DNA from: an uncultured Pelagibacteraceae bacterium | GTDB lineage: Bacteria > Pseudomonadota > Alphaproteobacteria > Pelagibacterales > Pelagibacteraceae | DNA: 64,000 nt | Direction of reading: 5' to 3' | NCBI GenBank assembly: GCA_902560075.1 | Contig: CACEKE010000004.1 | Span: 1 to 64,000 of the forward strand | Shown: positions 37,582-47,419 of the stretch, piece by piece | How the letters are laid out: every line of letters begins with the position of its first letter | Numbering within the stretch: the stretch's first letter is position 1 | Notes under the pieces: generated by a model | Told to the model about the DNA's origin: nothing | Database searches by the model: none | Seen by the model: the letters and a program-made list of their open reading frames with translations, nothing else | Translations under genes and position numbers: made by a program

Positions 37582-38859
37582 ATGGAGTTTGTTCAAAGTT
37601 CAAGTAACTACTTTTTAAATAAGTCCACATATGTAAATTTAAGATGGATAGGAATAATTGGCCAATTTTTGACAATTAACATAGTTGCATTCATATTTAA
37701 GTTTGAATTTAATTATATTTTATCAAACATTATTGTAATATTTGGTGCCATCAGTAATATTTTTTTAATCAATTACAATAGAAGTACTCAACTGTCTAAT
37801 AAAATTTCTTTTTATTATTTATTGATAGATATTTTTCAATTAAGTCTCTTGTTGTATTTGACCGGGGGGGTGTTAAATCCATTTTCTGTATTTTTAATAA
37901 TTCCAAGTGTTTTCGCCTCATCAAACCTTAATATTAAAACAAATTTAATACTAATTTTAGTAACAATTTTATCAATTTCAGTTTTGACGTTATACCACAA
38001 AGAATTACCTTACCCATTGAATGACTATAAACTCAGCGATTATTATTATTACTCAATACCCTTAGGTTTGATAATAGCTTTAATATTTTTAAACTATTTT
38101 GCTTTAATATTTGGCAAAGAAAACAGGATAAGAAAAAATGCTTTAGATAAGATTCAAGAAGTAATTTCTAAAGAACATGTTCTTGTTTCTTTAGGTGGAC
38201 AAGCAGCAGCAGCGGCACATTCCCTTGGTACACCATTGTCAACTATAAAAGTGATATCTAAAGAATTAGATAAATCACTTGGTAAAAATTTAGATCATAG
38301 AAAAGATATTGAACTATTGATTAGCCAAGTAGACAGGTGCGAAAATATACTTAAAAAACTTACAATTGATCCACTTGTAAAAGATGATTTTATTAACCAA
38401 AATCTGTGTTTGGCAGATTATGTAAATGAAATAATAAAATCTTTTGAGGAAATATCCAAGAAAGTCTTTGTAGTTAATCTTGAACAAGACACAAATCCAT
38501 TTCAAATAACTAAATCTATTGAGCTTGTGTATGGTATTAGAAATTTTATCGGAAATGCAAATAAATTTGCAAATAAAAAAATTTTTGTGACAATCAAAAG
38601 TGACAGTGAGATTTCTGAAATAATTATTGAGGATGATGGACCCGGTTACCCTAAAGATGTAATTAATAAAATTGGTGAACCATATAATAAATCTCAAGCA
38701 AAAGAATATTCAACTAGGTCTGGACTTGGACTTGGAATTTTTATTGGAAAAACACTTTTGGAAAAAAATTTAGCTAACATAATTTTCAGAAATTCAGAGA
38801 CTAGATCTGGAGCCGAAGTAAATATAGCTTGGAATAATAAGGATTTAAAACGGATTTAA
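37582..38859 (+). CDS. regB: RegB/PrrB-type redox sensor histidine kinase (425 aa)
   Basis: An inner-membrane sensor with about six N-terminal membrane helices. GGVLNPF (about residues 95-101) is the ubiquinone-binding motif of the RegB family. The H-box [14 protein letters not shown] puts the phospho-His near residue 213, and the redox cysteine sits in DRCENIL (about 253). The ATPase has N- and G-boxes (DDGPGYP, GLGLGIF). RegB controls energy and redox genes through RegA; no regA is in the window. Oddly the residue after the phospho-His is Ser, where RegB proteins normally have Glu. It ends overlapping convergent cobT by 4 bp. Confidence 0.85.
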   Translation: MEFVQSSSNYFLNKSTYVNLRWIGIIGQFLTINIVAFIFKFEFNYILSNIIVIFGAISNIFLINYNRSTQLSNKISFYYLLIDIFQLSLLLYLTGGVLNPFSVFLIIPSVFASSNLNIKTNLILILVTILSISVLTLYHKELPYPLNDYKLSDYYYYSIPLGLIIALIFLNYFALIFGKENRIRKNALDKIQEVISKEHVLVSLGGQAAAAAHSLGTPLSTIKVISKELDKSLGKNLDHRKDIELLISQVDRCENILKKLTIDPLVKDDFINQNLCLADYVNEIIKSFEEISKKVFVVNLEQDTNPFQITKSIELVYGIRNFIGNANKFANKKIFVTIKSDSEISEIIIEDDGPGYPKDVINKIGEPYNKSQAKEYSTRSGLGLGIFIGKTLLEKNLANIIFRNSETRSGAEVNIAWNNKDLKRI

Positions 38860-40643
38860 TTTAAAACTTTATCTTTTTCAAATAAAGTGCTCAATTGATT
38901 TATCATTACATCTCCTAACTCATTTACATCTGAAATTTTTATTGCTCTTTTGTAATATCTTGAAACATCGTGACCTATACCAATTGCTAAAATCTCAACA
39001 TCTTCTTTGCTTTCAATTAAATTTACCGTTTTTTTTAAATGTTTTTCCAAATAATCTCCTGAGTTTACAGACAATGTTGAGTCATCAACAGGCGCCCCAT
39101 CTGAAATTACCATTAAGATTTTTCTCTCCTCGCCTCTCTTCTGAAGTCTGTTATAAGCCCAATTAATTGCCTCTCCATCTATATTTTCTTTAAGCAATCC
39201 TTCTTTTAACATTAAGCCTAAATTATTTTTAGATCTTCTCCAATGATTGTCAGCTGATTTATATATAATATGTCTTAAATCATTTAACCTACCGGGATTT
39301 TTAATTTTGCCGTTTTTTGTCCACTCCTCTCGACATTGTCCACCCTTCCAATTCTTTGTTGTAAAACCTAAAATCTCAACTTTTACAGAACATCTTTCTA
39401 AGGTCCTTGATAAAATGTCTGCACATAACGCTGCGATTGTAATAGGTCTTCCTCGCATAGACCCAGAGTTATCAATTAAAATTGTTACTATAGTATCTTT
39501 AAATTCTAAATCTTTTTCCTTTTTAAAAGATAAGGAGTTATATGGATCGACAACCACTCTAGTTAACTTAGAGCTATCTAACAAACCTTCTTCTAAATCA
39601 AACTCCCAAGATCTATTTTGTTTTGCTAAAAGTTGCCTTTGTAACTTATTTGCAAGCTTAGTTACTAAATCTTTAAAACTCAAAAGTTGTTGGTCTAGGT
39701 TTCTTCTTAGTTTTGAAATTTCTTCATTGTCCTCTAGTTTTTCAGCCTTAGCTATCTCATCGAAGTTATTAGTGTATATTTTGTAATCTTTTTCATCTTT
39801 AAAAATATTTAATTTTTGTGACATTTTTTTTGATGAGTATTCGTCGCTATCATCGACATTTAATTGTTCATCAATTCTAAATTCAGACACATCACTCTCA
39901 AGTTCCATACTGCTTTTATTTTGTTCATCCGAGGTTTCTTTATTGTTATCTTCTTTTTCACCCTCATTTCTTGAATTATCTTGTTGTTTATCATTCTCTT
40001 CTTCTTTATTTTGACTTGTGTCATTGTCGATATTTTCTAAATTTAATTCACTAATTAAGGCTGAAAATTTTGAATTAAAAGTCTCTTGATTATTTATATT
40101 TTTAATTAAGTATTCCTTATGTTTTTTTATCTTATCATCAAATTTTGACTCCCAATAACTTAATATTTTTTGACTATTAGAATTTAGTTTTATACCTAAA
40201 AAATTTTTAATCATATAAAGCTCGAAAGCTTTTGAGACTGGCGCATCTTCAATTGTATCTATCTTTAATTTATTATTTAAATTTATTTTATTGTCATAAT
40301 ATTTGTTAATGTTTTTATTAATTCCAAAATACATATTAATCCCGATTATCTCGCACCTTATTCTCTCAGCAATTTTATAAAGAGTTATCTGTGTATTTTT
40401 TTGAGGTAAATTATTTTTTAAAACAGTTTTATCTGAGAAACCATGTTTCAATGCTTCGGTATCAAATTCCGCTCTAAGATTATCAAAGTTCTTTACTACA
40501 ATTTCCTTATTTTGGCTTATAAAGTCTGTGGTCTTTTTATCGAAATCTTCTAATTTATTCTTGTCAAACTTTAATGAAATTACTTTGAATGCACTTATTA
40601 AAGCAGTTTTAATTTTTTCGCTTAAAATTTCATCTTTTTTCAT
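38856..40643 (-). CDS. cobT: CobT-like VWA protein (595 aa)
   Basis: Homologous to the CobT subunit of aerobic cobaltochelatase. The N-terminal helical part is followed by a strongly acidic, Glu/Asp/Asn/Ser-rich linker (about residues 210-275), then a C-terminal von Willebrand factor A domain with the MIDAS motif [11 protein letters not shown] near residue 389. It partners CobS as a AAA+/VWA pair resembling MoxR/VWA and magnesium chelatase I/D. Its start overlaps the cobS stop by 4 bp. CobN and other cobalamin genes are absent from the window, so the substrate may not be cobalt insertion. Confidence 0.9.
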   Translation of the reverse strand: MKKDEILSEKIKTALISAFKVISLKFDKNKLEDFDKKTTDFISQNKEIVVKNFDNLRAEFDTEALKHGFSDKTVLKNNLPQKNTQITLYKIAERIRCEIIGINMYFGINKNINKYYDNKINLNNKLKIDTIEDAPVSKAFELYMIKNFLGIKLNSNSQKILSYWESKFDDKIKKHKEYLIKNINNQETFNSKFSALISELNLENIDNDTSQNKEEENDKQQDNSRNEGEKEDNNKETSDEQNKSSMELESDVSEFRIDEQLNVDDSDEYSSKKMSQKLNIFKDEKDYKIYTNNFDEIAKAEKLEDNEEISKLRRNLDQQLLSFKDLVTKLANKLQRQLLAKQNRSWEFDLEEGLLDSSKLTRVVVDPYNSLSFKKEKDLEFKDTIVTILIDNSGSMRGRPITIAALCADILSRTLERCSVKVEILGFTTKNWKGGQCREEWTKNGKIKNPGRLNDLRHIIYKSADNHWRRSKNNLGLMLKEGLLKENIDGEAINWAYNRLQKRGEERKILMVISDGAPVDDSTLSVNSGDYLEKHLKKTVNLIESKEDVEILAIGIGHDVSRYYKRAIKISDVNELGDVMINQLSTLFEKDKVLN

Positions 40644-41635
40644 TTAACCTTATTATTTTTTAATGACTCAGGGAGGTCATCTCCAAAGCATCTTTGATAA
40701 TATTCTGCGATTATATTTTTTTCAGTTTCGTCACATTTATTCAAAAAAGTTAATCTAAATGCATACCCTATATCTTTAAATATATCTGAATTATTGCACC
40801 AATTAAGTACAGTTCGAGGACTCATTACAGTTGAAATATCTCCAGACATAAATCCTTTTCTAGTTAGAGAGGCAACCTTTATCATATTTTTTGCCTTTTC
40901 TTTGCCTGACTCATTGTTAAAACTTTTATTTTTAGATAGAATTATTTCTAATTCTTTTTCTGGATTTAAGTAATTCAAAGATGTTACAATCTCCCATCTA
41001 TCTAGTTGAGCTTGGTTTATTTGTTGAGTCCCAGTATATAGTCCGGTTGTATCTCCTAAGCCTATCGTGTTAGCTGTAGCAAATAATCTAAAAAAATTAT
41101 TCTGTTTAACAACTTTATTTCTATCCAAAAGAGTAAAATTTCCATCACTTTCTAGAATTCTTTGCAGGACAAACATAACATCACTTCTGCCTGCATCGTA
41201 TTCGTCAAAAATTAATGCAACCGGGTTTTGATAAGACCATGGAAGTATACCTTCTTTAAATTCGGTTATCTGTTTTCCATCCTTAAGTGTAATTGCATCC
41301 TTTCCTATAAGATCAATTCTGCTGATATGGGAGTCTAAATTTATTCTAATACATGGCCAATTTAATCTTGCAGCTACTTGAGTGATATGTGTGCTTTTTC
41401 CAGTTCCGTGATAACCGTGCACTATAACTTTTTTATTGTGTGAAAAACCGTTTAAAATTGCTAAAGTTGTATCTCTATCAAATACATAATCTTTATCTAT
41501 TTCGGGAACTAATTCATTTTTTTCTGAAAAAGCATTTACCTCAAGATCTGTATCAATACCAAATGTTTGTTTAATTGATATTTTAATGTCAGGTTCTTTT
41601 TTAAGATTTTCAATCAAGTTTTTTCCTATAAGCAT
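40640..41635 (-). CDS. cobS: CobS-like MoxR/AAA+ ATPase (331 aa)
   Basis: AAA+ ATPase of the CobS family. Walker A is GYHGTGKST (about 72-80), Walker [11 protein letters not shown] (about 140-149), and sensor-1 [12 protein letters not shown] lies near 190. The N-terminal substrate-recognition segment ([17 protein letters not shown]) is typical of CobS. Length equals classical CobS. It overlaps the J-domain gene by 26 bp at its start and cobT by 4 bp at its end, giving a DnaJ-cobS-cobT transcript. Confidence 0.92.
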   Translation of the reverse strand: MLIGKNLIENLKKEPDIKISIKQTFGIDTDLEVNAFSEKNELVPEIDKDYVFDRDTTLAILNGFSHNKKVIVHGYHGTGKSTHITQVAARLNWPCIRINLDSHISRIDLIGKDAITLKDGKQITEFKEGILPWSYQNPVALIFDEYDAGRSDVMFVLQRILESDGNFTLLDRNKVVKQNNFFRLFATANTIGLGDTTGLYTGTQQINQAQLDRWEIVTSLNYLNPEKELEIILSKNKSFNNESGKEKAKNMIKVASLTRKGFMSGDISTVMSPRTVLNWCNNSDIFKDIGYAFRLTFLNKCDETEKNIIAEYYQRCFGDDLPESLKNNKVK

Positions 41636-42134
41636 TTTTTAATTGAGTATAAGCTAGTGTTATGACTTTAAGCTTATCCTCAAAAATTTTATTACCTGAA
41701 TTCATATCAGGGTGAAATTTTTTGACAAGTTTTTTAAATCTTTTATTTATACTATCCCATTTTACTCCAACATTAAGACCTAAAATTTTAAAAGACTTTA
41801 GGTCATTTTGATTAAATCTAAATTGTCTCATGTTGTCTAAACTTGGGTCAACTTCTTTATCTCTTCCCTCATTTTTAAGAGCATTGTTCCACAATACTTT
41901 AAAAAAATTATCTGATGAGCTGAAACTTTGGGTTGGTTTATGCCAAGTAAGATCAGATTTAATAAAGTCAAATATCTGTTGGTCATCCATACCTCTAAAA
42001 TAATTCCAATTTTTATTAAACTCTCTAATATGTTCTAAGCATAATAGCCTATATTTTCTGCTATTATCTCTCTCAACTGGAGCTTTGTACTCACCAAGTT
42101 TATTACAGCTATTCCAATCACAGATATTTTTCAT
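41610..42134 (-). CDS. DnaJ-domain protein upstream of cobS (174 aa)
   Basis: The C-terminal J domain (about 112-174) has the HPD motif at 141-143 (KKFHPDMNSG), so it should stimulate an Hsp70 ATPase. The N-terminus carries Cys5, Cys10, Cys32 and His35 in an arrangement that could bind zinc. A DnaJ-like gene beside cobS is common in Alphaproteobacteria and suggests chaperone cooperation with the AAA+ pair. Its 3' end overlaps cobS by 26 bp. Its start is 20 bp from the divergent bolA gene. Confidence 0.87.
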   Translation of the reverse strand: MKNICDWNSCNKLGEYKAPVERDNSRKYRLLCLEHIREFNKNWNYFRGMDDQQIFDFIKSDLTWHKPTQSFSSSDNFFKVLWNNALKNEGRDKEVDPSLDNMRQFRFNQNDLKSFKILGLNVGVKWDSINKRFKKLVKKFHPDMNSGNKIFEDKLKVITLAYTQLKNAYRKKLD

Positions 42135-42154
42135 ATATAATAAGTTTATATAAT
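42135..42154. promoter_or_regulatory. 20-bp divergent gap with TATAAT on both strands
   Basis: Between the DnaJ-like start (minus) and the bolA start (plus) only 20 bp remain. The segment contains TATATAAT-like sequence on each strand and is nearly palindromic. A shared or leaderless divergent promoter is possible, with elements reaching into both coding regions. No experiment supports this. Confidence 0.3.
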
Positions 42155-42415
42155 ATGGATATAAATCAACTTTCTGAAATAGTAAAAAAAAAAATAAAAA
42201 AAGGCATTGAAGTACAAAAAATAATCATAGAAGACAAAACATATTTACATATAAACCATGCTGGACATGATAAAAAAAAATTTCATATCAAAATTTCAAT
42301 TGAATCAAATTATCTCAACAAAATAGATAGAATTAAAAGATCAAAAATAGTTTATAATTTGATAAGTAATGAATTAAAAAACTATATACATTCTATCCAA
42401 CTAGATATTATTTAA
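42155..42415 (+). CDS. BolA-family protein (86 aa)
   Basis: The BolA/YrbA fold is marked by NHAGHDKKKFHIKISIES (about 33-50) and the KRSKIVYNLISNELKNYIHSIQL segment containing the conserved C-terminal His. BolA proteins pair with monothiol glutaredoxins and bind 2Fe-2S clusters; no glutaredoxin gene is adjacent, though one often is in Alphaproteobacteria. The protein is at the short end of the family. It overlaps convergent aroB by 15 bp. Confidence 0.87.
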   Translation: MDINQLSEIVKKKIKKGIEVQKIIIEDKTYLHINHAGHDKKKFHIKISIESNYLNKIDRIKRSKIVYNLISNELKNYIHSIQLDII

Positions 42416-43513
42416 GTTCTCGTATAAAAATTTTTTTATTTTTTTTTGATCATATGAATTCTCTATTGAAGCTTTTCCAATTCTACTTAATAAAATCAAA
42501 TTAATTTTTGAATTATTATTTTTTTTATCGTTCTTCATAAAACTTATTAATTTATTAATATCTGTTAATTTAAAAAACTTGTTGAGTCTTAATTTAAAGT
42601 TTAAATTTAATATATTTTGATTAATTCTTTTAAAATCATTTAAAGATAATTTTTTTTCTATTAAACTGAATAAAATTGCAGTTTTTATTCCAAGCATTAC
42701 TCCTTCTCCATGGTTTAATATTTTTTTATAACCGCAAGCAGCTTCATAAGCGTGACCGAATGTATGACCAAGATTTAGTATCATTCTTAAATCTTTCTCT
42801 TTTTCATCTTTTTGAACAATGCTTCTCTTGATTTTACAACTTTCTAAAATTGCTTTTTCTAGAACATTTTTTTTTAACGATATAATTTTCTTATAAAATT
42901 TCTCTAAAAAAAGGAAGTTTTGTTTACTATATATTAAACTATGCTTAAATATTTCCGCATATCCACAAATTAATTCTTTTTTACTTAAAGACTTAAGATA
43001 AGTTGTGTCTGATATAACAAGATTAGGTTGATAAAATGAACCTATTAAATTTTTACCATAAATCTCGTGATTGATTCCCGTTTTACCACCTATGCTCGCA
43101 TCTACTTGAGCTAGTAAAGTTGTTGGGATATTTACAAATTTAATTCCTCTCTTGTAAATACTAGATACGAACCCTGATAAATCTCCAGTGATCCCACCGC
43201 CCAATGCAATAATACAGTCTTGTCTAGTAAAGTTATTTTTTAATAATTTCCTAATTATTTTGTTAACTGTATTAAAGCTTTTAGATTTTTCATTTGAGAC
43301 AAATTTATAAACAAATACATTTTTTTTTTTTAATTTTAATTTTATTTTTGAAATCTCTTTCAATTTAATTTTCGAGTCGTATATTATTAATACTTTATTA
43401 AAAAAAATTTTTTCATTATCAAGAATTGTTTTGATTTTATTCGAAAGATTTGTTCCAATATAAATAGAATATTTATTTGATGAAGTTTGAATTTTTAATC
43501 TATTGTGTCTCAT
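42401..43513 (-). CDS. aroB: 3-Dehydroquinate synthase (370 aa)
   Basis: The second shikimate-pathway step: DAHP to 3-dehydroquinate with NAD and a divalent metal. ALGGGITGDLSGFVSSIYKRGI and PTTLLAQVDASIGGKTGIN form the NAD/substrate site; metal ligands lie in AEIFKHSLI (Glu), LGHTFGHAYE (His) and LNHGEGVMLG (His). It overlaps aroK by 14 bp upstream, giving the usual aroK-aroB pair. Length is normal. The C-terminus overlaps convergent bolA by 15 bp. Confidence 0.95.
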   Translation of the reverse strand: MRHNRLKIQTSSNKYSIYIGTNLSNKIKTILDNEKIFFNKVLIIYDSKIKLKEISKIKLKLKKKNVFVYKFVSNEKSKSFNTVNKIIRKLLKNNFTRQDCIIALGGGITGDLSGFVSSIYKRGIKFVNIPTTLLAQVDASIGGKTGINHEIYGKNLIGSFYQPNLVISDTTYLKSLSKKELICGYAEIFKHSLIYSKQNFLFLEKFYKKIISLKKNVLEKAILESCKIKRSIVQKDEKEKDLRMILNLGHTFGHAYEAACGYKKILNHGEGVMLGIKTAILFSLIEKKLSLNDFKRINQNILNLNFKLRLNKFFKLTDINKLISFMKNDKKNNNSKINLILLSRIGKASIENSYDQKKIKKFLYENLNNI

Positions 43514-44012
43514 ATTTTTTTATTATCTTATCAGCAATCTCTTTTTTGTTTAAATTTTCGCAGAAAATTCTGTGATCAGCTTGTTTATAATGCTTATATC
43601 TACTACCAATCATATCTTTCAAATCTATCTTTGACAAATGTGTTGCCAAGGGTCTTTTATCATTATTAAATATTCTTTTTATAATAGTATCATCCTTCCA
43701 ATCTAACCAAAAAGTGATGCATTTTATTTGAATTTTTTTTCTTAAATTTAATTTTAAAAATCCACCACCACCCAAAGATATTACTTGATTATCTAAATTT
43801 ATAGATTTTAAAATTATTTTTTCCTCTAATTTTCTAAAGTATTCTTCACCTTCAATCTCAAATATTTTTTTGATTGAAATTTCCTCGTATTTTTCTATTT
43901 CAGAATCAGTATCAATAAACTCAAAATCTAATTTTTTTGATATTATATTACCAATTGTCGATTTTCCCGATCCCATCATACCGACTAAAACTAGATTTTT
44001 TTTCATTTTCAT
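43500..44012 (-). CDS. aroK: Shikimate kinase (170 aa)
   Basis: P-loop kinase phosphorylating shikimate. Walker A is VGMMGSGKSTIG, the shikimate-binding DTDSEIE follows the first strand, GGGGF is present, and the lid includes NDKRPLA with the catalytic Arg. A longer reading frame extends upstream to 44090, but homology begins at KNLVLVGMMG. The Met at 44012 or 44006 is therefore the start. It overlaps aroB by 14 bp. Confidence 0.93.
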   Translation of the reverse strand: MKMKKNLVLVGMMGSGKSTIGNIISKKLDFEFIDTDSEIEKYEEISIKKIFEIEGEEYFRKLEEKIILKSINLDNQVISLGGGGFLKLNLRKKIQIKCITFWLDWKDDTIIKRIFNNDKRPLATHLSKIDLKDMIGSRYKHYKQADHRIFCENLNKKEIADKIIKKYETQ

Positions 44013-44068
44013 AATCTTCTGTATTGAAAAAACACAAATTTGTCTTAATTTGAAAATATTTAATTTAT

Positions 44069-44254
44069 ATGCAATTTCAAAAAAAAACAAGAGCTGGCAA
44101 CATAAGTGTGTTTGGAAAAATTTTTATCAAAATTATTCTTGTTTTAGCAGTTTTATATATAGCAGTGATTTTAGTAGATAAAATTGATTTTCCGTCTCCA
44201 AATAAGGTAATAGAAAAAAAAATACCAAATGAAAATTTTAAAGTCGTTAAATAG
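44069..44254 (+). CDS. Single-span membrane protein of unknown function (61 aa)
   Basis: Basic N-terminus (MQFQKKTRAGN), one hydrophobic helix (about residues 19-41: FIKIILVLAVLYIAVILVD) and a short charged tail. No family is recognised. It lies 56 bp from divergent aroK and overlaps the start of the secreted 580-residue protein gene by 26 bp, so the two are probably translated together. The coding call rests on that overlap and on the clean membrane-protein pattern. Confidence 0.55.
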   Translation: MQFQKKTRAGNISVFGKIFIKIILVLAVLYIAVILVDKIDFPSPNKVIEKKIPNENFKVVK

Positions 44255-45971
44255 AATTTTTTTATTATTATTTTTTGTCTTATTGTTCAATGTAAGTTCA
44301 TTTTCTAATGAACCAGTCGATATTTGGAATTTAGAAAATAATATTGAAGAAAATCCCGATCTAGATGTTCAGCCTATGGAACAAGACGAAATAATAATAA
44401 ATGAAACAATATCAAAAAATAAAAATGATGATGATATTTTAAATTTTGAAAATTTAGAAAATCCAAAAACCTCTTTAGTTGGATTGTACGATCCTCAAGA
44501 AAATAATTTGACAATTGATATGTGGAAATATTCCGATTCTGATCAAGTAAAAAATTTAATAAAAAAAATCGAGAAAATTAATCTATCAGATGATGCTATT
44601 GAAATTTTAAATGTGGCTTTATTGACTAATGCTTACCCTCCAAAAAACTTAGATGAAAATCAGGAATTTACGAACTTCAAAATTAATTATCTTATCAAAA
44701 GACAGAATACAAAATTAATCAAAAGTTTTTTACTAAAAAATGAAACAACAGAAAATAATAAAGTTGTTAAATTTTACTTGGATTACTATCTTAAAAATGG
44801 AAATCTTGACGAGTCCTGTAAACTTTTAAGTCAATTAGAATTAAAATCTACAAATAACTATGTCGATAAATTCAAAATTTATTGTTTAATTAAATTGAAA
44901 AAAAATGAAGAAGCACAAATTTACTTTGATCTAAAAAAAGAACAAGGTTTTAAGGATAAATTTTTTGAGTCAAAATTTAATTACCTTATGGGTTACAGTG
45001 ACAAAAGTATTGAGGAAATTTCAGAAAAAAGTGTTCTGGATTTTCATCTTTCACATGTAACATCAGAAAATTTTAACTACACAGCTAATGAAAAAACACC
45101 AAAATTTATCTGGAAATATCTTTCATCAAATAATCTTTTAGAAAATATAAAAGAAATTGACCTGGAAGATGCAAAAAAAATTATTACATTGGAGAAAGCA
45201 ACTCACGAAAAAAATTATTCAGAAAAAGAGCTTTTACAACTTTATAAAAGATTTGAATTTAGTTTATCCCAGTTATTAGATGCAAATAACCTTTACAATA
45301 AATTACCAAATTTTCAAGCGAGAGCAATTTTATACCAAAGACTTCTATTGACTGATGAACCAATTAATAAAGTTAACCTTGCAATGAAAATGAAAAGCTT
45401 ATTTAAAAAAGACAATATAGAAAATGCATTTGTCATAGAATTATCTAATATTTTAAAGGAAATTGAATTTGATGATATTTCTTCAAGCCAAACAACATTT
45501 TATGAAAAAAATATTATAAGTGAAAAAAAAATACGAAAAACGTACAATATAAACAATAAAATAATTCATCAATCAAAGTTAATAGATTATTTTGTTAAAG
45601 ATTATAGTATTGATAAAGCCACTAAGGATACAAATGATATATTAAAGAAAGTTAAAGCAAATAAAAATTACATTTTTTCAAACAAAGATAAAATAATGTT
45701 AGACTCTTTAATTTATGATGGTGTGGATATTAAAAAAAAATATGCAAATTTATATGAAAGAAACCCTAACATCCCTACTGATTTACAAGTGTATATAAAT
45801 AATGAAGATGTAGGAATGATATTGCTTAGATTAGTTGAAATTATTGGGGAAGATAACATTGAAGATTTGGGTACTGAAACATTGTACTTCATAACTACAA
45901 CTTTAAATGAGATTAACCTTGATAAATTACGCAACGACATTTTGATAAAAATTTTACCTTTGAAAGTCTAG
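44229..45971 (+). CDS. Exported alpha-helical protein of unknown function (580 aa)
   Basis: An N-terminal signal peptide is clear: MKILKSLNR, then a hydrophobic core through about residue 21, with probable cleavage after SSFS near residue 26. The mature protein is acidic at first (many Asp/Glu/Asn to about residue 80) and then mostly helical, with tandem helical-hairpin character resembling a periplasmic TPR/SEL-like solenoid, although no repeat consensus is definite. I do not recognise the family. It overlaps a 61-aa membrane protein gene by 26 bp and precedes def by 6 bp. A periplasmic scaffold associated with the small membrane protein is conceivable. Confidence 0.7.
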   Translation: MKILKSLNRIFLLLFFVLLFNVSSFSNEPVDIWNLENNIEENPDLDVQPMEQDEIIINETISKNKNDDDILNFENLENPKTSLVGLYDPQENNLTIDMWKYSDSDQVKNLIKKIEKINLSDDAIEILNVALLTNAYPPKNLDENQEFTNFKINYLIKRQNTKLIKSFLLKNETTENNKVVKFYLDYYLKNGNLDESCKLLSQLELKSTNNYVDKFKIYCLIKLKKNEEAQIYFDLKKEQGFKDKFFESKFNYLMGYSDKSIEEISEKSVLDFHLSHVTSENFNYTANEKTPKFIWKYLSSNNLLENIKEIDLEDAKKIITLEKATHEKNYSEKELLQLYKRFEFSLSQLLDANNLYNKLPNFQARAILYQRLLLTDEPINKVNLAMKMKSLFKKDNIENAFVIELSNILKEIEFDDISSSQTTFYEKNIISEKKIRKTYNINNKIIHQSKLIDYFVKDYSIDKATKDTNDILKKVKANKNYIFSNKDKIMLDSLIYDGVDIKKKYANLYERNPNIPTDLQVYINNEDVGMILLRLVEIIGEDNIEDLGTETLYFITTTLNEINLDKLRNDILIKILPLKV

Positions 45972-45977
45972 ATATAT

Positions 45978-46502
45978 ATGTCAATCAAAGAAATTATTAC
46001 TGTACCCGACCCTATTCTAAAGCAAATATCTTCACCAATAGAAAAAATTAACGTAAATGAAAAAAAGCTAATAAAAGATCTAAAAGATACTATGTATGAT
46101 GCTAATGGGATAGGTTTAGCAGCAATACAAATAGGCATTCCTAAAAGAATAGTCATAGTAGACGTATCAAAAAAAGATGAAAAAAGAGAAGTTCATTGTC
46201 TAATTAATCCAAAAATTAAAAAGTTTAGTGACGTTAGATCTACATATGAGGAAGGATGTTTGTCTATACCAAATACTTTTATACAAATAGAGAGACCGAA
46301 AGAAATTGAAATAGAATATATTGATGAAAATGGTAAAAAAAATAATATGCAATGTAGCGGACTTTTGTCCACATGTATTCAACATGAGGTTCAGCATTGT
46401 GACGGTATTTTAATAATCGATTATTTATCAAAACTTAAAAAAGATTTAGTTATAAAAAAAATTTCAAAAGAAATTTCAAATAATAGTAAAATAATAGTTT
46501 AA
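45978..46502 (+). CDS. def: Peptide deformylase (174 aa)
   Basis: Removes the formyl group from nascent proteins. Motif 1 GIGLAAIQIG, motif 2 EEGCLSIP (metal-binding Cys) and motif 3 QHEVQHCDG (HExxH) are in order. Length is normal. The stop overlaps fmt by one base (TAATG). def-fmt-truA forms a functional run: deformylase, formyltransferase and a tRNA pseudouridine synthase. Confidence 0.95.
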   Translation: MSIKEIITVPDPILKQISSPIEKINVNEKKLIKDLKDTMYDANGIGLAAIQIGIPKRIVIVDVSKKDEKREVHCLINPKIKKFSDVRSTYEEGCLSIPNTFIQIERPKEIEIEYIDENGKKNNMQCSGLLSTCIQHEVQHCDGILIIDYLSKLKKDLVIKKISKEISNNSKIIV

Positions 46503-47419
46503 TGCATAAAATAATTTTCTTAGGTACTCCGAAATTTGCAGTACCGATCTTAGATAGAATAATTGAAAATAAATTAGAAATAATATGTGTATTTACTCAG
46601 CCACCAAAAAAATCAAATAGAGGTCAAAAAATTTTGAATTCACCAGTGCATAATTATGCAGAAAAATTTAATTTAAAAATTAAAACTCCAGAAAATATAA
46701 AAAAAGAGGAAAATTTTATAAAAACTGCTGAATTTGATTTAGGTATAGTTGTTGCCTATGGTCAAATTATTCCTGAATCAATATTAAAAAGCTGTAAATA
46801 CGGATTTATTAACATTCATGCATCTTTGTTGCCAAAATATAGAGGGGCAGCACCTATTCAACGCTCGTTGATTAACCTCGAAAAATTTACTGGGATTAGT
46901 TTTATGAAATTAAATAATATTTTGGACAGTGGTCCTATTTGCAATCAATATAAAATCCCGATTGATAAAACCGATAATAGCGAAACATTATCAAAAAAAT
47001 TAAGTGAACTAAGCGCAGATAAAATTATACAAAATATTAAATTAATACTTTCAAATAAAGCAACATTTGTGGATCAGATGCATAATGAAGCTAGTTATGC
47101 TGAAAAAATAAGCAAAAAAGAGGGAAAAATTAATTGGAATGAAAGTGCACAAAATATTCTAGGCAAAATAAATGGTCTTTTTCCATATCCTGGTGCTTGG
47201 TTTGAATTTAAAAAGGAAAGATATAAAATTGTTAAATCTGAACTATCTGAGTTAACGGGAGAACCAGGAGAAGTTTTAGATGATTTATTAACAGTAGGTT
47301 GTGGAAAAAATTCGATTAAAATATTAGAAATTCAAAAACAAGGGAAAAAAGTTCAAAATACAAGTAGTTTTATTTTAGGTAATAAAATTAAAAAAGGGGT
47401 GTCACTCAAGCATGAATAG
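46502..47419 (+). CDS. fmt: Methionyl-tRNA formyltransferase (305 aa)
   Basis: Transfers formyl from 10-formyl-tetrahydrofolate to initiator Met-tRNA. NIHASLLPKYRGAAPIQ holds the catalytic Asn/His, and DSGPI supplies the Asp. The C-terminal OB-like domain is present. The start shares one base with def (TAATG) and the stop overlaps truA by 8 bp. Length is normal. Confidence 0.95.
   Translation: MHKIIFLGTPKFAVPILDRIIENKLEIICVFTQPPKKSNRGQKILNSPVHNYAEKFNLKIKTPENIKKEENFIKTAEFDLGIVVAYGQIIPESILKSCKYGFINIHASLLPKYRGAAPIQRSLINLEKFTGISFMKLNNILDSGPICNQYKIPIDKTDNSETLSKKLSELSADKIIQNIKLILSNKATFVDQMHNEASYAEKISKKEGKINWNESAQNILGKINGLFPYPGAWFEFKKERYKIVKSELSELTGEPGEVLDDLLTVGCGKNSIKILEIQKQGKKVQNTSSFILGNKIKKGVSLKHE

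Noticed and set aside
39247..39786. Plus-strand 179-codon frame inside cobT
   Set aside because: It mirrors the conserved VWA domain and has no start signal or recognisable domain.
38856..41635. Reading CobS/CobT as proof of cobalamin synthesis
   Set aside because: CobN and other B12 genes are not visible, and CobST-like pairs exist without cobaltochelatase function.
44013..44090. Longer aroK frame
   Set aside because: The added residues are hydrophobic and AT-driven, and shikimate kinase homology begins at KNLVLVGMMG.
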